Counted from the first letter of the stretch, positions 9,997 to 23,100 are shown. The stretch is DNA of 26,262 nucleotides from Acanthaster planci (GCF_001949145.1 NW_019091408.1:1277099-1303360); one strand, 5' to 3'. The notes: a model not told the origin generated them from the sequence alone. Program-made: numbers and translations.

Positions 9997-11270
9997 GTCA
10001 TAGTCTAAAACTTACACCTGAGATGATGTCTTTGAAATTGCCTCTTTAATTCTTGACTTCACCGACAAGCTGCGAGTTCATCCATAGATTAACCATTTAG
10101 CAGCACATGTTTTGAGCCAGAGTTCTAAAAGTTCAGAGACAAAGCTGTGGAACTAGCTTTGGGAAATCCATTGGAGAAAAGATTTTTTCTTCCACCAAGG
10201 GTATGGGTTGTTAAAAATGTTAACAAAATGATCAGTAATTATTCTGCTGGCTTCTTAAATGTAAGGGTTTAGTTTGATATAATGGAGCATCTTAGCAGAA
10301 ACAAAATTGCTCAGGAACTTTTTACCTGCTTAGTAGGAATTGGCTGTGAACCAGTTACCATGGTTACTGGAACAAAACATCACAGAACATTTTGCTATGG
10401 ATTCCTCTTTTTCTGCTGTGCTAACATTGGTCCCACTATAGACGCATTGAAGAAATAAAGAATATGTAAGTAAAATAGTCAACAGAAATAGTCATGTTTC
10501 TGGCTAGAGTTCCTGAAACTGAACAGTTGTTTGGAAGCAGCTTCAAAAGGTGTGTCGCAAAGGGCCTATATTGTGTACCCGTACATTTGTCTTAGCAGCA
10601 TTTGCTGCTGCGTGCAATGAACTTGTTAATTGAGAGATACTGTCACTCCTCTAAACCGGCTGGATTGCAGGATAAGGCAAAAGATATTTTTGTGCTACAC
10701 TTGCAAAATGTTGACGGCAAAGGTAAAGTACTAATGTACAAAATGAAGAAAAGTTACATTGCCCACAATAAATAAATTTGAAGTTTGCAGAGAGAAAACG
10801 TGCCCCAAATGGATAAGATACAATGAAGTTTTCATCATGCACATTAATACTTTGTAAGGTGGTGTTCAGCCCAAGCCCCCTTCCTTCCCACTTTCCAAAG
10901 TTCCAAAGTATCCAGAAAATTCGAGCATTTTTCACAAGTGTCCATGATGGTCAAAGGGCACAGACACACTGCCCAAAGGATGGGTTTTATGTTGCACACA
11001 AATAACTTTGTTGAATTTGACATATGCAAAGTTCCATTTAAATGAAGGTGTCAATGTTGGACAAACTTGGCTACGTACCCCAACCTGTAGAATCTAGGCC
11101 ACACTTACGCAAGCGCATCGTTATTTTAATAAAGTTTGTATAAATAAATCATAATTTGTTTAAAAATCACATGCTAAAGACAAAGAGGTTTGTTCCTTTT
11201 GTGATGGATCCTTTCAACTCGAGACGCCAGAAACAGACCTGCAGCATTATGTCACGCTGTGTTTTATATC
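9997..11270. other. Non-coding stretch, nothing recognised
   Basis: Only short frames with no domain-like sequence are present. AATAAA words at 10454 and 10767 could serve SMNDC1 if its 3' UTR crosses the gap. Confidence 0.5.
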
Positions 11271-11416
11271 TGCACTTTCCTATGGCATTGAGGTGGACAG
11301 GAACAAACGAGCCTCCATAGGAAAACGCACATGTAAACATAGTGTGATGTCATTATTTTTGATGTCTATTGTGGGTTCAAGTCCCAGTAGAAGTTCTGAC
11401 AAGTAGAGTTTCATAC

Positions 11417-11534
11417 CAGACCCACTAACTGGGACGTTAGCACTCTTTTTCAAATGTCGGACTTGATCATACATTGTACAATGATCAAGTCCATAATTTG
11501 AAAAAAGAATATGATGCCCCAGTTAGTGGGTCTG
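11417..11534. repeat. 118-bp foldback (near-palindromic inverted repeat)
   Basis: The outer 17 bases pair perfectly (cagacccactaactggg 11417-11433 with its complement 11518-11534). So do 12 bases near the centre (ggacttgatcat 11459-11470 with 11481-11492) and a middle run around ctttttcaaat. All pairs share one symmetry point, so there is no net insertion in either arm. The size suits a MITE/foldback remnant or a hairpin RNA. Confidence 0.8.
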
Positions 11535-11559
11535 TTTTCATACCAACAACTGGTTATTA

Positions 11560-11625
11560 TACCAATGGCCTGCTGGTTGGACACAGGTCTTCTGCCACTG
11601 AGACACCTGCTTCAAATCCCAGAGT
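11560..11625 (+). repeat. tRNA-like SINE remnant
   Basis: TGGCCTGCTGGTTGGA (from 11566) resembles the tRNA A box TGGCNNAGTGGTTAGA. GCTTCAAATCC (11609-11619) is one base from the B-box pattern. The spacing is about 30 bases. It lies next to a second similar remnant and the 118-bp foldback. Confidence 0.4.
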
Positions 11626-11677
11626 ATTTTATTGTCGTATCTTTTAGATAAATATTAGAGATGAACATATCTGACTG

Positions 11678-11755
11678 GGGGCCTAGACTCAGTTACCCAG
11701 TAGAGGTGTCATCCATGGTGCGAGTGGTCCCTGGTTCCAATCCTGACTGGGACAA
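11678..11755 (+). repeat. tRNA-like SINE remnant, tRNA-Phe-like
   Basis: CTCAGTTACCCAGTAGAG (11688-11705) followed by GGTCCCTGGTTCCAATCC (11726-11743) resembles the D-arm and T-arm regions of an animal tRNA-Phe. The anticodon stem is not convincing, so it is better read as a pseudo-tRNA or SINE head. Confidence 0.42.
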
Positions 11756-11770
11756 AGAAACCTGTGGAGG

Positions 11771-14278
11771 GTCAGAGATCCATCTGAGGAACTAGATAAA
11801 GTGAAATGAACTTTTGGAGAAACAAGAAAAACATGTATACATGGTATAAGAGTATGAATGAGGTGTATTGGAAATTCCAAGAATTACAAATACATGCACA
11901 TCAGAACTTGCATATTTTACATTACGCGATTTTTATTCACCTTGTTAATTTCACCTTAACATAGGCATTTCAAAAATAGTAACTCCCTCATTGGTTTTGA
12001 TCTGGTCATCACTTAAATACGGTGTGATCAAAAGGCATGAACAATTGGGGCCCTTACAATGGTGCATTTTACAGTGGAGATAAGGTACTTGTTTCCAAGA
12101 ACACTTTTCTGCATACAACTGTACAAAACACCAACTTGAAAACAGTTATTTCTCATTGAAAATCAGGCAGAATAGTCATTTTGAAGTGATTTTATCTACT
12201 GTCGAATGACGTTTTCATTTTTTCCCTTCTCTGAATGCTTACATGTATGTTTCAAGTCAACCCTACTGGTACATTCTTTTTGTGTGTACATCTTCCAAAA
12301 TCTGATACAGGTATATTTTTACGGTCACGAGATAATAAAAACTCTCCCTATTGTGAGATTTCCCTTTTCTTACTCATCACTCAATGAATTTCGGTCTTGT
12401 GAAAAAGAAATACTACTTTACAAATTAAGAGGACTTTTCCCTCCATTTTCATAATTGCAATGGTATGTTATAAAAACTAAATTATGCCAGAAAAGGAAAG
12501 AATTGTACATCTTGGTATTTATCAAAATAAGCACTCTTACAAATTCTATTCACAATACAAAAGAGCTTCAAATTTAAACATTTCACATTGTCAAACTGCA
12601 GAGCTGTAGAGTTGGAAAAGAACCTGGAATGCAGGAATGAAATTATGGTAACAAGATCTGATTTCCCAAATTTGTCGAGAATCAAGGACAGTGATCTACA
12701 CAATGCATCTATAGATACCATTTCCCATGTCTGCTTGTAATAATTTAGTGCAGGTGTTTCAAAAGTTCTTCAGAACTGGTGACAAATAAAAGACATCCCT
12801 CCCCCGGATAAGAGGTGCAGGCAAGGTAGAACTATTGTGATTGGTTGGGACTGGTAAGTACATGTACATGTATTCTGATCTTATTGGTTACCAGCAGTCA
12901 CAGCACTGGCTCTTGCAACTCCAGAGCAAAATTTCAAGTGTGGTTGCACTCGATATCTCCTACTCACTTTTTCGAAGCATTTCCCTAAATTTCCAAAGTT
13001 CTGGTAATGATGAGTAAACAGATGACTGTTTTCATTACTCATAGTTTGCAGAGCCTGATGTGCATTGTATGTGGATAAACTGCCCGATTTGTTTGTCCTC
13101 CAACTCCAGCAAACGCTGTTAAATCATTGTTGACTGTGTAAGTTATAAATTCTGTGAATCTTACTCTACATTTCATGCACTCTTGATAAAAATACCATTA
13201 ATATTAAAAATCTCATATCTGGTACAATCAACAAACTAATGTCAGTTGTCATTAAGGAACTCAAACACATTTTTTTTAAATAGTCAGACAGCCTGGTCTG
13301 GTTCCCTGACCTAATGGTTCCATGACTTCTTTGTCAGGTAGCCACCATCCTCAACCCCCCCCCCAAAAAATTGCAAGATCAGCAAAGCACAAGGCAGGAA
13401 TAATGTTGAGTACATTTCAAACCTAGTTACTCAATGCTGAATGTTGAAAATTCATTTGAAAAACTGGCAATTACCAGAACTGGGAGTCACCTGACACTGG
13501 TGGCTGGCTACCTGAGTGATATTTAGTTTGTCAGAATCTTTAGGGCAGGGAGCTAGTCCTCAGAAAGCCGACAAATTGCGCAAAGGAAGCAAATTTTCAA
13601 GCACCATCTTTTATCAACCTAACAACCTTCCAACGTTATTCATCCGCCACCTTTTATATCCCATCCTTATACACAGCCAGATGAAGGCAGGACACCCATT
13701 TGCCACCATTTGCAGCTTCACTCGTTTTTAAACAGCTTTCTCAGAAAATGAAGAGTTCAAAGAATCAGTTTTGCCTGGAAATCTCAGGCCCCCCTTTTAA
13801 AACATGCCTTAAACCAATTTGGTCCCATGCTCAAAATTTGATTACTCTTCACAGCTGTACACTGTAAATGCATTCTTTTTTTCATATGCTACCGGTACAA
13901 TTTACATGTATGCTTACTTCCAGGACAAACAGGTCCTACGAGTACACTCTCACTTTGGGGAAATTTGCAATGTATACATGTATGTAGATATGTTTTCTCC
14001 TCTGAGAAACTATTTTTAAACAAGATGCTCATTGCTGTCAGAGAAACAATGCAGGGGGGGGGGAACTTTCCCAATAGGGTCCAAGCAAAAGATGTATATT
14101 TATGATGTGACCACACCGATCAATCAGCTTTGCAGCAGAGAAGCATCTGGTTAGTAAATGTGCATTGTAAACTAGACAGTGAGGCTTACATGTAGGTTTG
14201 CCCAAGATACAGTAACTGTGAACACTTTACCAAAAGATACATAAACATGTATAATAATCACCACCTGCTGACATGCCC
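11771..14278. other. Non-coding stretch between convergent genes
   Basis: No gene recognised. Homopolymer runs (C10 near 13355, G10 near 14054), one TACATGTACATGTA at 12859-12872 and TACCGGTA at 13890 are the only clear motifs. Confidence 0.5.
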
Positions 14279-14390
14279 TACTCCTTCCTGAGGTTAGGCA
14301 TTACTGGACAGTAGATTTAAATGAACTGAAGGCTTATTTAAAATACCTTTTAATCTATTGTGTTGTAATGCCTGACCTCAGGAAGGAGTA
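14279..14390. repeat. Inverted repeat, 26-bp arms around a 60-base loop
   Basis: Bases 14279-14304 (starting tactccttcctgagg) are the reverse complement of 14365-14390 with one difference, which would be a G-U pair in plus-strand RNA. The loop is AT-rich. It may be a small foldback transposon remnant or a hairpin RNA. Confidence 0.8.
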
Positions 14391-17036
14391 CGACTAGATT
14401 GGCAGGTCTGCACATGTGCTGTGTAGGGTTGTCATTATCACGCTGATTTGGGCACAGGCTGCGTGATTTTGCCCCACTCTGGTCATATACATGTACGTCT
14501 AAAAGCTTAAAGATTTCCATACAGCCTAAACACTGTGTACGGTGCTGCAGTTTTTGCCAACAACAGTGGTGGGTGGACATACGGCAGGTCAGATGGTTCA
14601 TTGAAAGGCCCCCATGTATGTACTGTAAAACAAATGCAAGCAATACCCATGACATCAACTGTTTCAACTCCAAACGTTATGGTATTCATCTTTAACATGA
14701 CCAAGATACGTTAAGGTAGACTGTCCATCCCAGAAAGGTGCCTTGAACATGTTGAATTTCACCCCTTGAGTTGACATGTATAAATGTACCCTCCACAATA
14801 ACATCTGATATGAATATACTGGGTATCACATACAAGTACAGGTAACCAGTCTTTTCTAAATTTGTACAATTTAGGTCTTCTGCAGACTACATACCGGTAA
14901 ATGTGAATAATTATTAATATTTGTGTGATTAGGCACTGCCTGGTTATCTACGTGTATTGGGTTTGTTGTGGTCCATCCTTTTCTTCCCTTTTTGGGGCGG
15001 GGGGGAGGAAGGATAATGTAATTCTTTGCAGCTTTTCTCTAATACATTGGACGTACACCGACTTGAAAACTGAAACGACCATCAACCATGATCTCTAGAC
15101 TTGCATGCAAGTGTGATGTCACAATGATGCCATCCAATACAGTACAAGTGATTTAAGTTGCCCCCCAAAACCCAACTTCTATCACCTACATGTACATGTT
15201 TATCCCATGAACTTAAGTTATACAGATATGATGCTCATATTTTGGGATCTGATAGATATTGAGTTGGGCAACAATGTTATATGAAGATGTCAAAGTTGTC
15301 TGACCTTTGTTTCCGGGGTTAACGTTAATAAAGGGTCAATATTCAGGTACACTTATTGGTTTGAATGCTTAGAAAAACAGTAAATCAACACAACGGTCAA
15401 TATCTTCCAAACAGTGGAATCTCATTCTAACAAACCTTGATGTTGAAATACAGATACACAGGCATATCTGCTCTCATAAAGTCACTGTGACATCATCTGG
15501 TATCAGATTACAAGCAATGCAAGATCAAACTTCAAAGAAATGAACGAGGTAGCAGATTCCTATCTAGCCTGGTAGACCGTAATTTGGGCAGCATTAGTGA
15601 TGGCAAATTGGCAATGGTACATGTAAATGTGAACTTAACTTCACGGGTAACTGAAGTGCAATAAGATGGGATTAAAACCAGAAACAGAACGCTTTCTTGA
15701 CACACGACCTAATTACTAAAATGTTAAGAGCTAGCTGTATACTGAGCACTGTACAAGGACTGCTGATAACATGAAAGGGCACCCACTTGTGAAACATAAC
15801 AGACAATTACAATTTACATTTGAGAATTGTTTGCTATATTTTAATGGAAGTGGACAAATAGCTCTCGTTAGACACAACTTATTGTGTGAAAGTTTCAAAA
15901 TAATGATGCAATTATCCTAGAAGTTATAAAGGGGACAATTCTGAGATGATAGGTTTCTTCTTGATGTGACTTCGTCATTTAATATACAGGTGCTTCTTGC
16001 CCAGAGTAACGAGATGAGATGGATTTCTGATGACGTGTCCAAATTCTGTCACGTCATCACACTGGAAATTGATATAGTTCAATCATCCCAAGTTTGTAAC
16101 TACAACAAACATGCCCCGTCTAGTTAGTATTAGCTGTGAAGGGATGGAAAAACTCTGTTTTCAGTGATGTCAGATATGTTGAAAAATGAAGAGGGTAATT
16201 GTTTGTATTTTAAGAAGGAATTCAGCACACCAACTGAGCTTACTGAAAAATTAGCCTACAAGAACCGATAAATTTTCTGGAAGACTTCCTAAATACGGTA
16301 ACTAAACAAAGTTGGTTTCATCTTGAGAAAATAAATTTTGTTTAACTCTTTAAGTGGAACCTACCGGTACCTTTGGAAATCAGTCTTTTAGTGTGACTTT
16401 TTAACAACCCATCTAAAACCGTAATGCAACTAAAAGAGGTTAGTTTGGGAACCAACAAAAATCAGGTTTTTCATAACTCATTTACTACTCAAGTCAACAT
16501 CATAAATTACAAAAAACAACTCCAACAAGGTGCATTTCCTTACATTCCCAAGGATGTAAACTGCTTTAGATTTTAAATACATTTCTTATTAAACCAAGAT
16601 ACTGGAGTAACACCTGAAAAACTTCCAAACATTTCTTCAGTTACATGTACCCGATGCTCTCTTAATACAGGAAGTGAAGAAGTTAAAAACTTGCTCAGCA
16701 ATGTTACAAGTTTATCCATGGAATAATTTGGGCCTAAATAACCACAGATAGGATGCAATGGCATAATGCTTGTATGCACTATGCATATGCAAACTCTGGC
16801 ATATATTCACATATTCATGCTAATAATAAATTTGCATAGAAACTTGATGCTGGCACCGCATGCAGTAGCTGTGACTTTGGCACTGTGAGATGCAGTGGAA
16901 AACGAATCGCGCCAACTGTCACAGCCCCAGTAGTTATTCCAGCTGCTAGGGGAAATAAGGCCTGGCTAAAGGTAATAGTTACCTGTTGGTGGGAGGGGCT
17001 AAAGGTGGGGAGGAAGGAACGGAGGTGGCCTGGCTG
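14391..17036. other. Rab32 3' flank / 3' UTR and non-coding DNA
   Basis: No gene recognised. On the minus strand, ATTAAA candidates for the Rab32 transcript occur at 15983-15978 and 15845-15840. A frame at 14350-14673 (-) has a hydrophobic start but no supporting features. Confidence 0.45.
16028..16059. promoter_or_regulatory. Paired CRE-like half sites in a 10-bp inverted repeat
   Basis: TGATGACGTG (16028-16037) and CACGTCATCA (16050-16059) form a perfect inverted repeat with a 12-base spacer. Each arm contains a bZIP-type TGACGTG box. Position downstream of Rab32 and away from other genes makes function uncertain. Confidence 0.4.
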
Positions 17037-17150
17037 TCAGCAGCATGACCCTTTGCTACCATTTGCCCCTTCTTGGGTGGGGTCTAATGTCAGCTTGTCT
17101 GCATCAATATCCTTGTCATCGTGGCTGATGGATTTGTCATTGGCAAGGAT
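17037..17150 (-). CDS. RAB32: Rab32 last coding exon
   Basis: Thirty-seven codons and TGA (17039-17037). It encodes ILANDKSISHDDKDIDADKL, then a Gly/Ser/Thr-rich hypervariable tail ending CC. The acceptor is ctcatctcag. Confidence 0.93.
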   Translation of the reverse strand: MLANDKSISHDDKDIDADKLTLDPTQEGANGSKGSCC

Positions 17151-20100
17151 CTGAGATGAGAAAAGAAAACGCAACAGTAAAATGAGAATTGTGCTCTCTT
17201 TCCAGCTTTATTTATACGGTGATCTGCAGATTCCAATCCCATGAGGTTTTGACAAATTAACAGCCAATATATTGACCAATAAGTCTTGCATGCATGGATG
17301 ACGAAGCACATACAGTGTACCGTACGTGCGTCTGGAACACACAGTGCAACATGGGACGGGCACACCAGTTGTTGTCTACATGTACGTGCGCAGACTCAGA
17401 GGGAGGGTCTACATGAACTGGGAAGGGCTAAACATACCGAGGTGACGAGGAATCTGGCACTCTCGTCAATGTTGATGTTCTCTTTGGCAGAGGTTTCGTA
17501 CCAGCCGATGAAACCCTTGTCTTTGCAGTACTCATCCATCTGTGCACTGTTGTTGACCAACCCTTCCTTCGCTTGGTCACACTATGAATAAAACATGGCA
17601 GATCAAAGGTCAGAAGTAAGACCAAAGAGAAAGCTGATGTTGGGCTCAGGGTCAACTTGCAGAGCAGACAATGTGATGTGTTGATGACAGATCACAGAAC
17701 ACTTGCCAAATTGTAGGGAAAAGTAAGAGGTACCAGTAAGTTTTGCCCGCCTGCTCAGATGAAAAGTTAAAGTGTGGCTGCAATGAATTTTTCTTAGGCC
17801 AAAAAAAAAAGGCTCCGGTTTCTGGTCAACGCACACGTCGCCGCAGACCTGCGCGTCGGCAAAATAAAGAAGTTTTTTATTTTCAATAAAACGCTTTCCA
17901 ACAGCCACCAAACTTACATGTACTTAATAGGTAGGAATTCTGCTACCACATAATTTTAACGGGTTTTTTGATGGGTGGGGTTGAGTAATACCGTACATAT
18001 ATATGGTGAAGGAATCCCCCTAGGCCTCCATACATTTCAGTCGGGCACTCTTAACAGATGACGTCATTCATGTATCTTTACATGAAGGCCATGTCCGAAT
18101 CAGTTGGCTGTGGCTTGATTCTACTACTAAGTGTACATGCACATGTATGTGCATGTACATCAATTCTACAGGAAAAAAAGGTGGGGGGGGGAAACCGTGT
18201 CACCGCACCACTTTTGGACCAAGCCCATGACCAGAAAGCGGAGTCTTTGGGGGGGGGACCTTAGACACAATTTTTATGCAACTTTGTACCTGTCTTGTAC
18301 ACAAACTCTTTCACATGCATATTTGGTTAAGCGCATTGAAAAGTGCATGTTTTTTAAACGATTAAAATTATCCATGCTTTCCCAGACAACTGAGGGCGCT
18401 GTTGCCATGGTGCCATATAGGGAAGACATGTATGTACATGTACATGTAGTTCAGTGCATACATGTATGTAGGTTTTTCTGTTCAAATTGTGAACCCAGAA
18501 TATACTAACTTCTAACATTTGTGAAAGAGGGATTCATGCTTGCTTGTTACTGCATGTATAAATTGTACATGTACATAAACAGCAATGAATTAGCATAGAA
18601 GGGAAAATGCTGTCAAGCAAAACCTACAAATATGCAGGACTTTTTCGTGTACAAACAAATGTGACATTGAGGCTTAATTTCTTCCTGGGATGACATCACA
18701 GGTTTGTCATTGCCATAAAAATCCAAAAAGGCAGTAAAATACCCTTTGAAATAGTTTGAAATAGTGAAACAAATGTTGAAAACAAGGCTACACTGTAACT
18801 GAGGCACAAAGGTGTATTTTGAAGGTTTATATTAAAACAAATTAATTGCTACTACCCTTTAAATATAAAATTTGGAAAAGAGTCTGAAATCATTACCAGA
18901 AAGAGCATCAGGAATTTTGCAGCAATGATCTCATTTTCAAATGCTCCAGGTACATGTACATTGTATACATAATATGTACAGTATACATGTGTTTCTCAGT
19001 GCCCTGACTAAGTGAAATCATATACACTGTACATGTACACGTAGAGCCTGGCCAGCAAGATGACCGCCATGGAGTACATGTACATGTACACGTAGAGCCT
19101 GGCCAGCAAGATGACCGCCATGGAGTACATGTACATGTATCAAAATATACTTTATATACGATACAGCCAGTTTTCTATAGTTTTGGATCACGAAAGTTAT
19201 TCAGTTGGATTATTTGAAAAACGTCAAATTTCAGTGAAACTGGCCAGTAGTCCACCGTGTGTGTTTGGACACTACAAAACTTTTTTCAAATGAAAGCTTT
19301 GAACATGTTGAATTCAAACTCACAGGATCGACTGAAGTGACAACGATGCTTTTCCTGCTGGTTCTAACGTTAGATTGGTTTTACGCAATTCTGGATTGGG
19401 CGAGAAACTTTTTCCTCCCCAAAAAGTAACCACGAAAGAAATCCATTCCTTAGCCAGAACCATTAGAACAAGCTGATTTTCATATGAATAAATTTAGGGA
19501 GAGTTAGTTCATGTATCAGGATTCCAGGAAATTAAAAAAACACCCATTGAACTTGCATAAATTTTAACTTGACTTTTTCAGTTGCCCACATCAACAACAG
19601 ACGCAGTGCTGCAACCAAGCAATCGCGAAATTACAACCACCCCAGCTTTTTCATCCCAACCACCAATCATGAATCTGAACAACTATATTGCATATTCATT
19701 TCAACACAGCTCCCACAAATGCAAAGTTACAGTCCTTACATGTCATATGACATGCATATTTATGAAGTTGACATGGGTGCATGCAGCCGGTGCATGCATG
19801 TGCAGACCCGACTTCCTTTCATTTCAGTATGATCTCTGCTTTACACTGTAGGGTCGTAATTTTGTCACAATCTGAGCAATTTCTTTGGTAGATTTTTCAG
19901 TTTGAGGGTCGAATTTATATTTACGCTATTTTGAACACAATGAGCTTGACTACGACGAGTACAGAAACAACTTTCTATGCATATTCTAGGATTGCCACCG
20001 TGGGGGCCGTCCTGACTAAAATTTGGCTGGTGGACCGGCGAGGTCAAACCCTGTTTATATTAAGTGGATTTCTTATAAAATAATTTTCTCTAAATTAGGA

Positions 20101-23100
20101 AATGCTTTGTCATAAAAACTGCTAGTTATACATGTAGTTGTCTTGGTTGAAAAATTGATTTCACACTTGAATATTTTCAGTGCCTGATTCAGAAGTTTTG
20201 GACGATTCAGACAAGAAACCAAAAGTGTCATCTGCATGGCACTTCCATCCTGTATGGCCAAACTAAATGCTTTATCGTCGAAAATGATTTTGTGATGCCT
20301 GCTACCGGTACATACATGAACATGTACAAGGTAAACTAATGACCACATTTCCCTGAAATTTGACGGTAACTTGAACTGCAGTCAAACTCAAACTTTTGTT
20401 ATGGGAAACAAGGAAAATGACTGCTCTGGTCAACCATAAAGCTCCATGGGTCAACAAAGGCTTGGCTGTTCTGGGGTTTGCGTGTAGCGTGTGCATTTTA
20501 TACTCGGCAGATCGGATTGCGGTGTCAGTGTTCTCTGTTATGCAGGGGTCAGTGTGTTTCGTGTTTTTTTGGGTTGGTTTGAATTCTTTTCCTTCCTTTC
20601 CCCGGACTTGATACATGCTGACACGCTAAGTATGTCTGCGTGTCAGCTAAGTCTGGCCTGTACTGTAATGCAAAGGAATTTAAAAGTTGATGAGATACTT
20701 GTAAAAAGATGGGAAGTATCTCACTGCTTTTCTGAAGGTTATGATGATGCCTTTTAAAAACATTTCTAGTCTGTTTCGCTTTCAACCACTCAACCTATCG
20801 GTAAATGCTCAAGGGGTAAAAAATCTAATTTGCACAATTTTGCAAATGTAGCCAGAAACATTTTGCCAGCTTAAGGATGTCAATCATGCCAATGTCTGGT
20901 TTTATTGTACTTACACTGCTAAGCAACCATATTTTTGCTTTTGGTTAATAATTATGAAACTGAAGACTAACCTTATTGGCTAGTAATACCACAGGTATGT
21001 TACTTCCATTGGCCAGTTGCACTTTACTGTCCAAGTCGTGCTTCCACTTCGCAACAGCCTCAAATGTTGACACTCTTGTCACGTCGAAGACAATAAATGC
21101 CCCAACTGCCTCCTTGTAGTACACTCGCGTCATGTTGCCAAACCTCTCCTGGCCTGCCCAAAGGTTAAAGGTCAAGGGTTACAAAGCCTTCAAATAGTGT
21201 TAATAGTATGTGGGAATTTGTGAAGGTCATAGTAGGTGAAATTTTGGCCATGGGTGAGACACTATGTGGTCATTTACAAAGAAATATACATGTATGTTCA
21301 TGTATGAACAAGAGCGGGTGTATCCGCAGTCCAAAGAACAAGTGAAAGTGTAGTCAACAACAGTACATGTACATGTACATGTATTTGTTTTCAGTAAGTC
21401 TCTCTCCACAGCATGTTTAGGCCTACAGTGTACACGTATGTACAGCCTTTTATTTGTACATGTTGTAGCTACGGGTACTTCCTAATTACACATGTTTATG
21501 TCTAGTGTACTTTTATTAGAGGTTTACTTTGTTTATGTACATGCACATTGTATGACACAAGACATCCATGAAACCATGTCTGAAATGTGAAAAACAAGTA
21601 AAGGAATTTTCTACAAATCATAGGCCCTTGATACATGCAAGATTAAAAACTGAAAATGGTTTTAAAAATTCAGGCACTGCACATGTACATGTACTGTAGT
21701 TCAACATGTTGAGTTTGGAAATGGCTTCGATGCAAGTGTACACATGGACCTACAACCCTGTACAAGTCAAAGTAATCTGCCAAATGCTGAAAACTTTTGC
21801 TTAGCCATTATGAGGTTACCAGTCAAAGTGCCACTGCCATGCAATGCTATACTGCTTGCCACCAGTTCCCACCAGATTTTCGCTTTAACCACTTCCTGCC
21901 AGGTAACCCCGTTTCGAGCAACATGAGTTTATATGCAGAGCTGGGGTGCCAGAAATGGAACAAAAGAGCTGGTCCGTGTATCAAGTGACCGTATTCAGAA
22001 CAAAAGACCTGCTGCTGGGAATTGTAATCATTTTTCGGCTGGTAATCCGTCACTATTTTTAAACAGTATACCACTGTTTTGGGTATAGAAAGCCCGCGGA
22101 TTAGCACCGTGGACAAAAGTGCTCCAGGGCCCCACTGATGAGCGACACACAACCGCTGCATGCTAATCCAGCCGCGTTTGCAAAGACGCCACTCGTATTC
22201 ACTAGGGACACAGGAAATTATGCAACACCTCACAATTCTGGGCTTCGTTTACAGGGCGGCAGGCCTGGTTGAAATATTTAGGAGTCAATGAAGTTTATCT
22301 GTCAGCTTAGAGTAGCCCCCAAAGAGTCATTCGTGTGGGTATAAATGTCCATTAAATGAAATGATGAATTTTTGAAGAATTTTGAAAACTCAAAATCTTA
22401 AAAATCGCCTGTATGTGTGCACTGCATATTTAAAAGCACCCAGCAGCATGCGGTTAATAGCAAGAAACTCAACTTACCAGCAATGTCCCACAACTGCAGG
22501 CGTATGAGTGTGTCGGCATCCCAATTGATGACTTTCAGGGCAAAGTCAACCCCGATCTGCAGTTCTCCAAGGTTAAGGCAAACACATCTGGAAAATTCAT
22601 TCCATGAAATGTGGAATGCAGTCACTGAACCAGTCATGTGATACAAACGGCACAAATGTTCAGAACTTACGAAATTGACCAGACTTTTCTTTTTATGGAA
22701 TTGAAATGCTTTGCACTTGCAGCTGGCGGGCAGATTTTTCTCTTCTAATTTCAGATGTTTTCCCCACTACTTTTTATTTTTCAACAGGTGGTAGACATGT
22801 ACGGTACAGGTACATGCTCATGCAGCGGCATCAAATGTTGTGTCAGTGAGGGTTTCTAGTCATTACTCAGCACTTACATCATGAAAACACTAAGCAAGTT
22901 ACATGAACAAGTGCATTTCACAGACCAACCATATCACTTGGAAAGAGTCACATGTTTGCATTTCCATAAGAGTGGATAGTAAATTAGGGTTGTATCATAT
23001 GGGCTAGCAACCCAACCCAACTCAGCCTCATCAAACTCAACCCAAGCCAATTTCACCCAACTGCATCCCATCCAACCCAAACTCACCAAAAACCCAACCA

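Larger units (their letters stand above)
17582..20971 (-). other. RAB32: Large Rab32 intron between NK and CD exons
   Basis: A 3390-base GT-AG intron rich in TACATGTA words. It contains the 28-bp palindrome at 18132 and the 51-bp tandem duplication at 19028, plus G runs near 18182 and 18249. No nested gene is supported. Confidence 0.8.

Noticed and set aside
14350-14673. 107-codon minus-strand frame with a hydrophobic start
   Set aside because: It overlaps one arm of the 14279-14390 inverted repeat and a TACATGTA word, shows no domain, and has no splice or neighbour support.
17286-17591. Plus-strand frame of 101 codons
   Set aside because: It is the antisense shadow of the Rab32 exon 17438-17581.
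21847-22233. 128-codon minus-strand frame in a Rab32 intron
   Set aside because: It lies between two well-defined Rab32 exons, has no recognisable motif, and is better explained as a GC-richer repeat patch.
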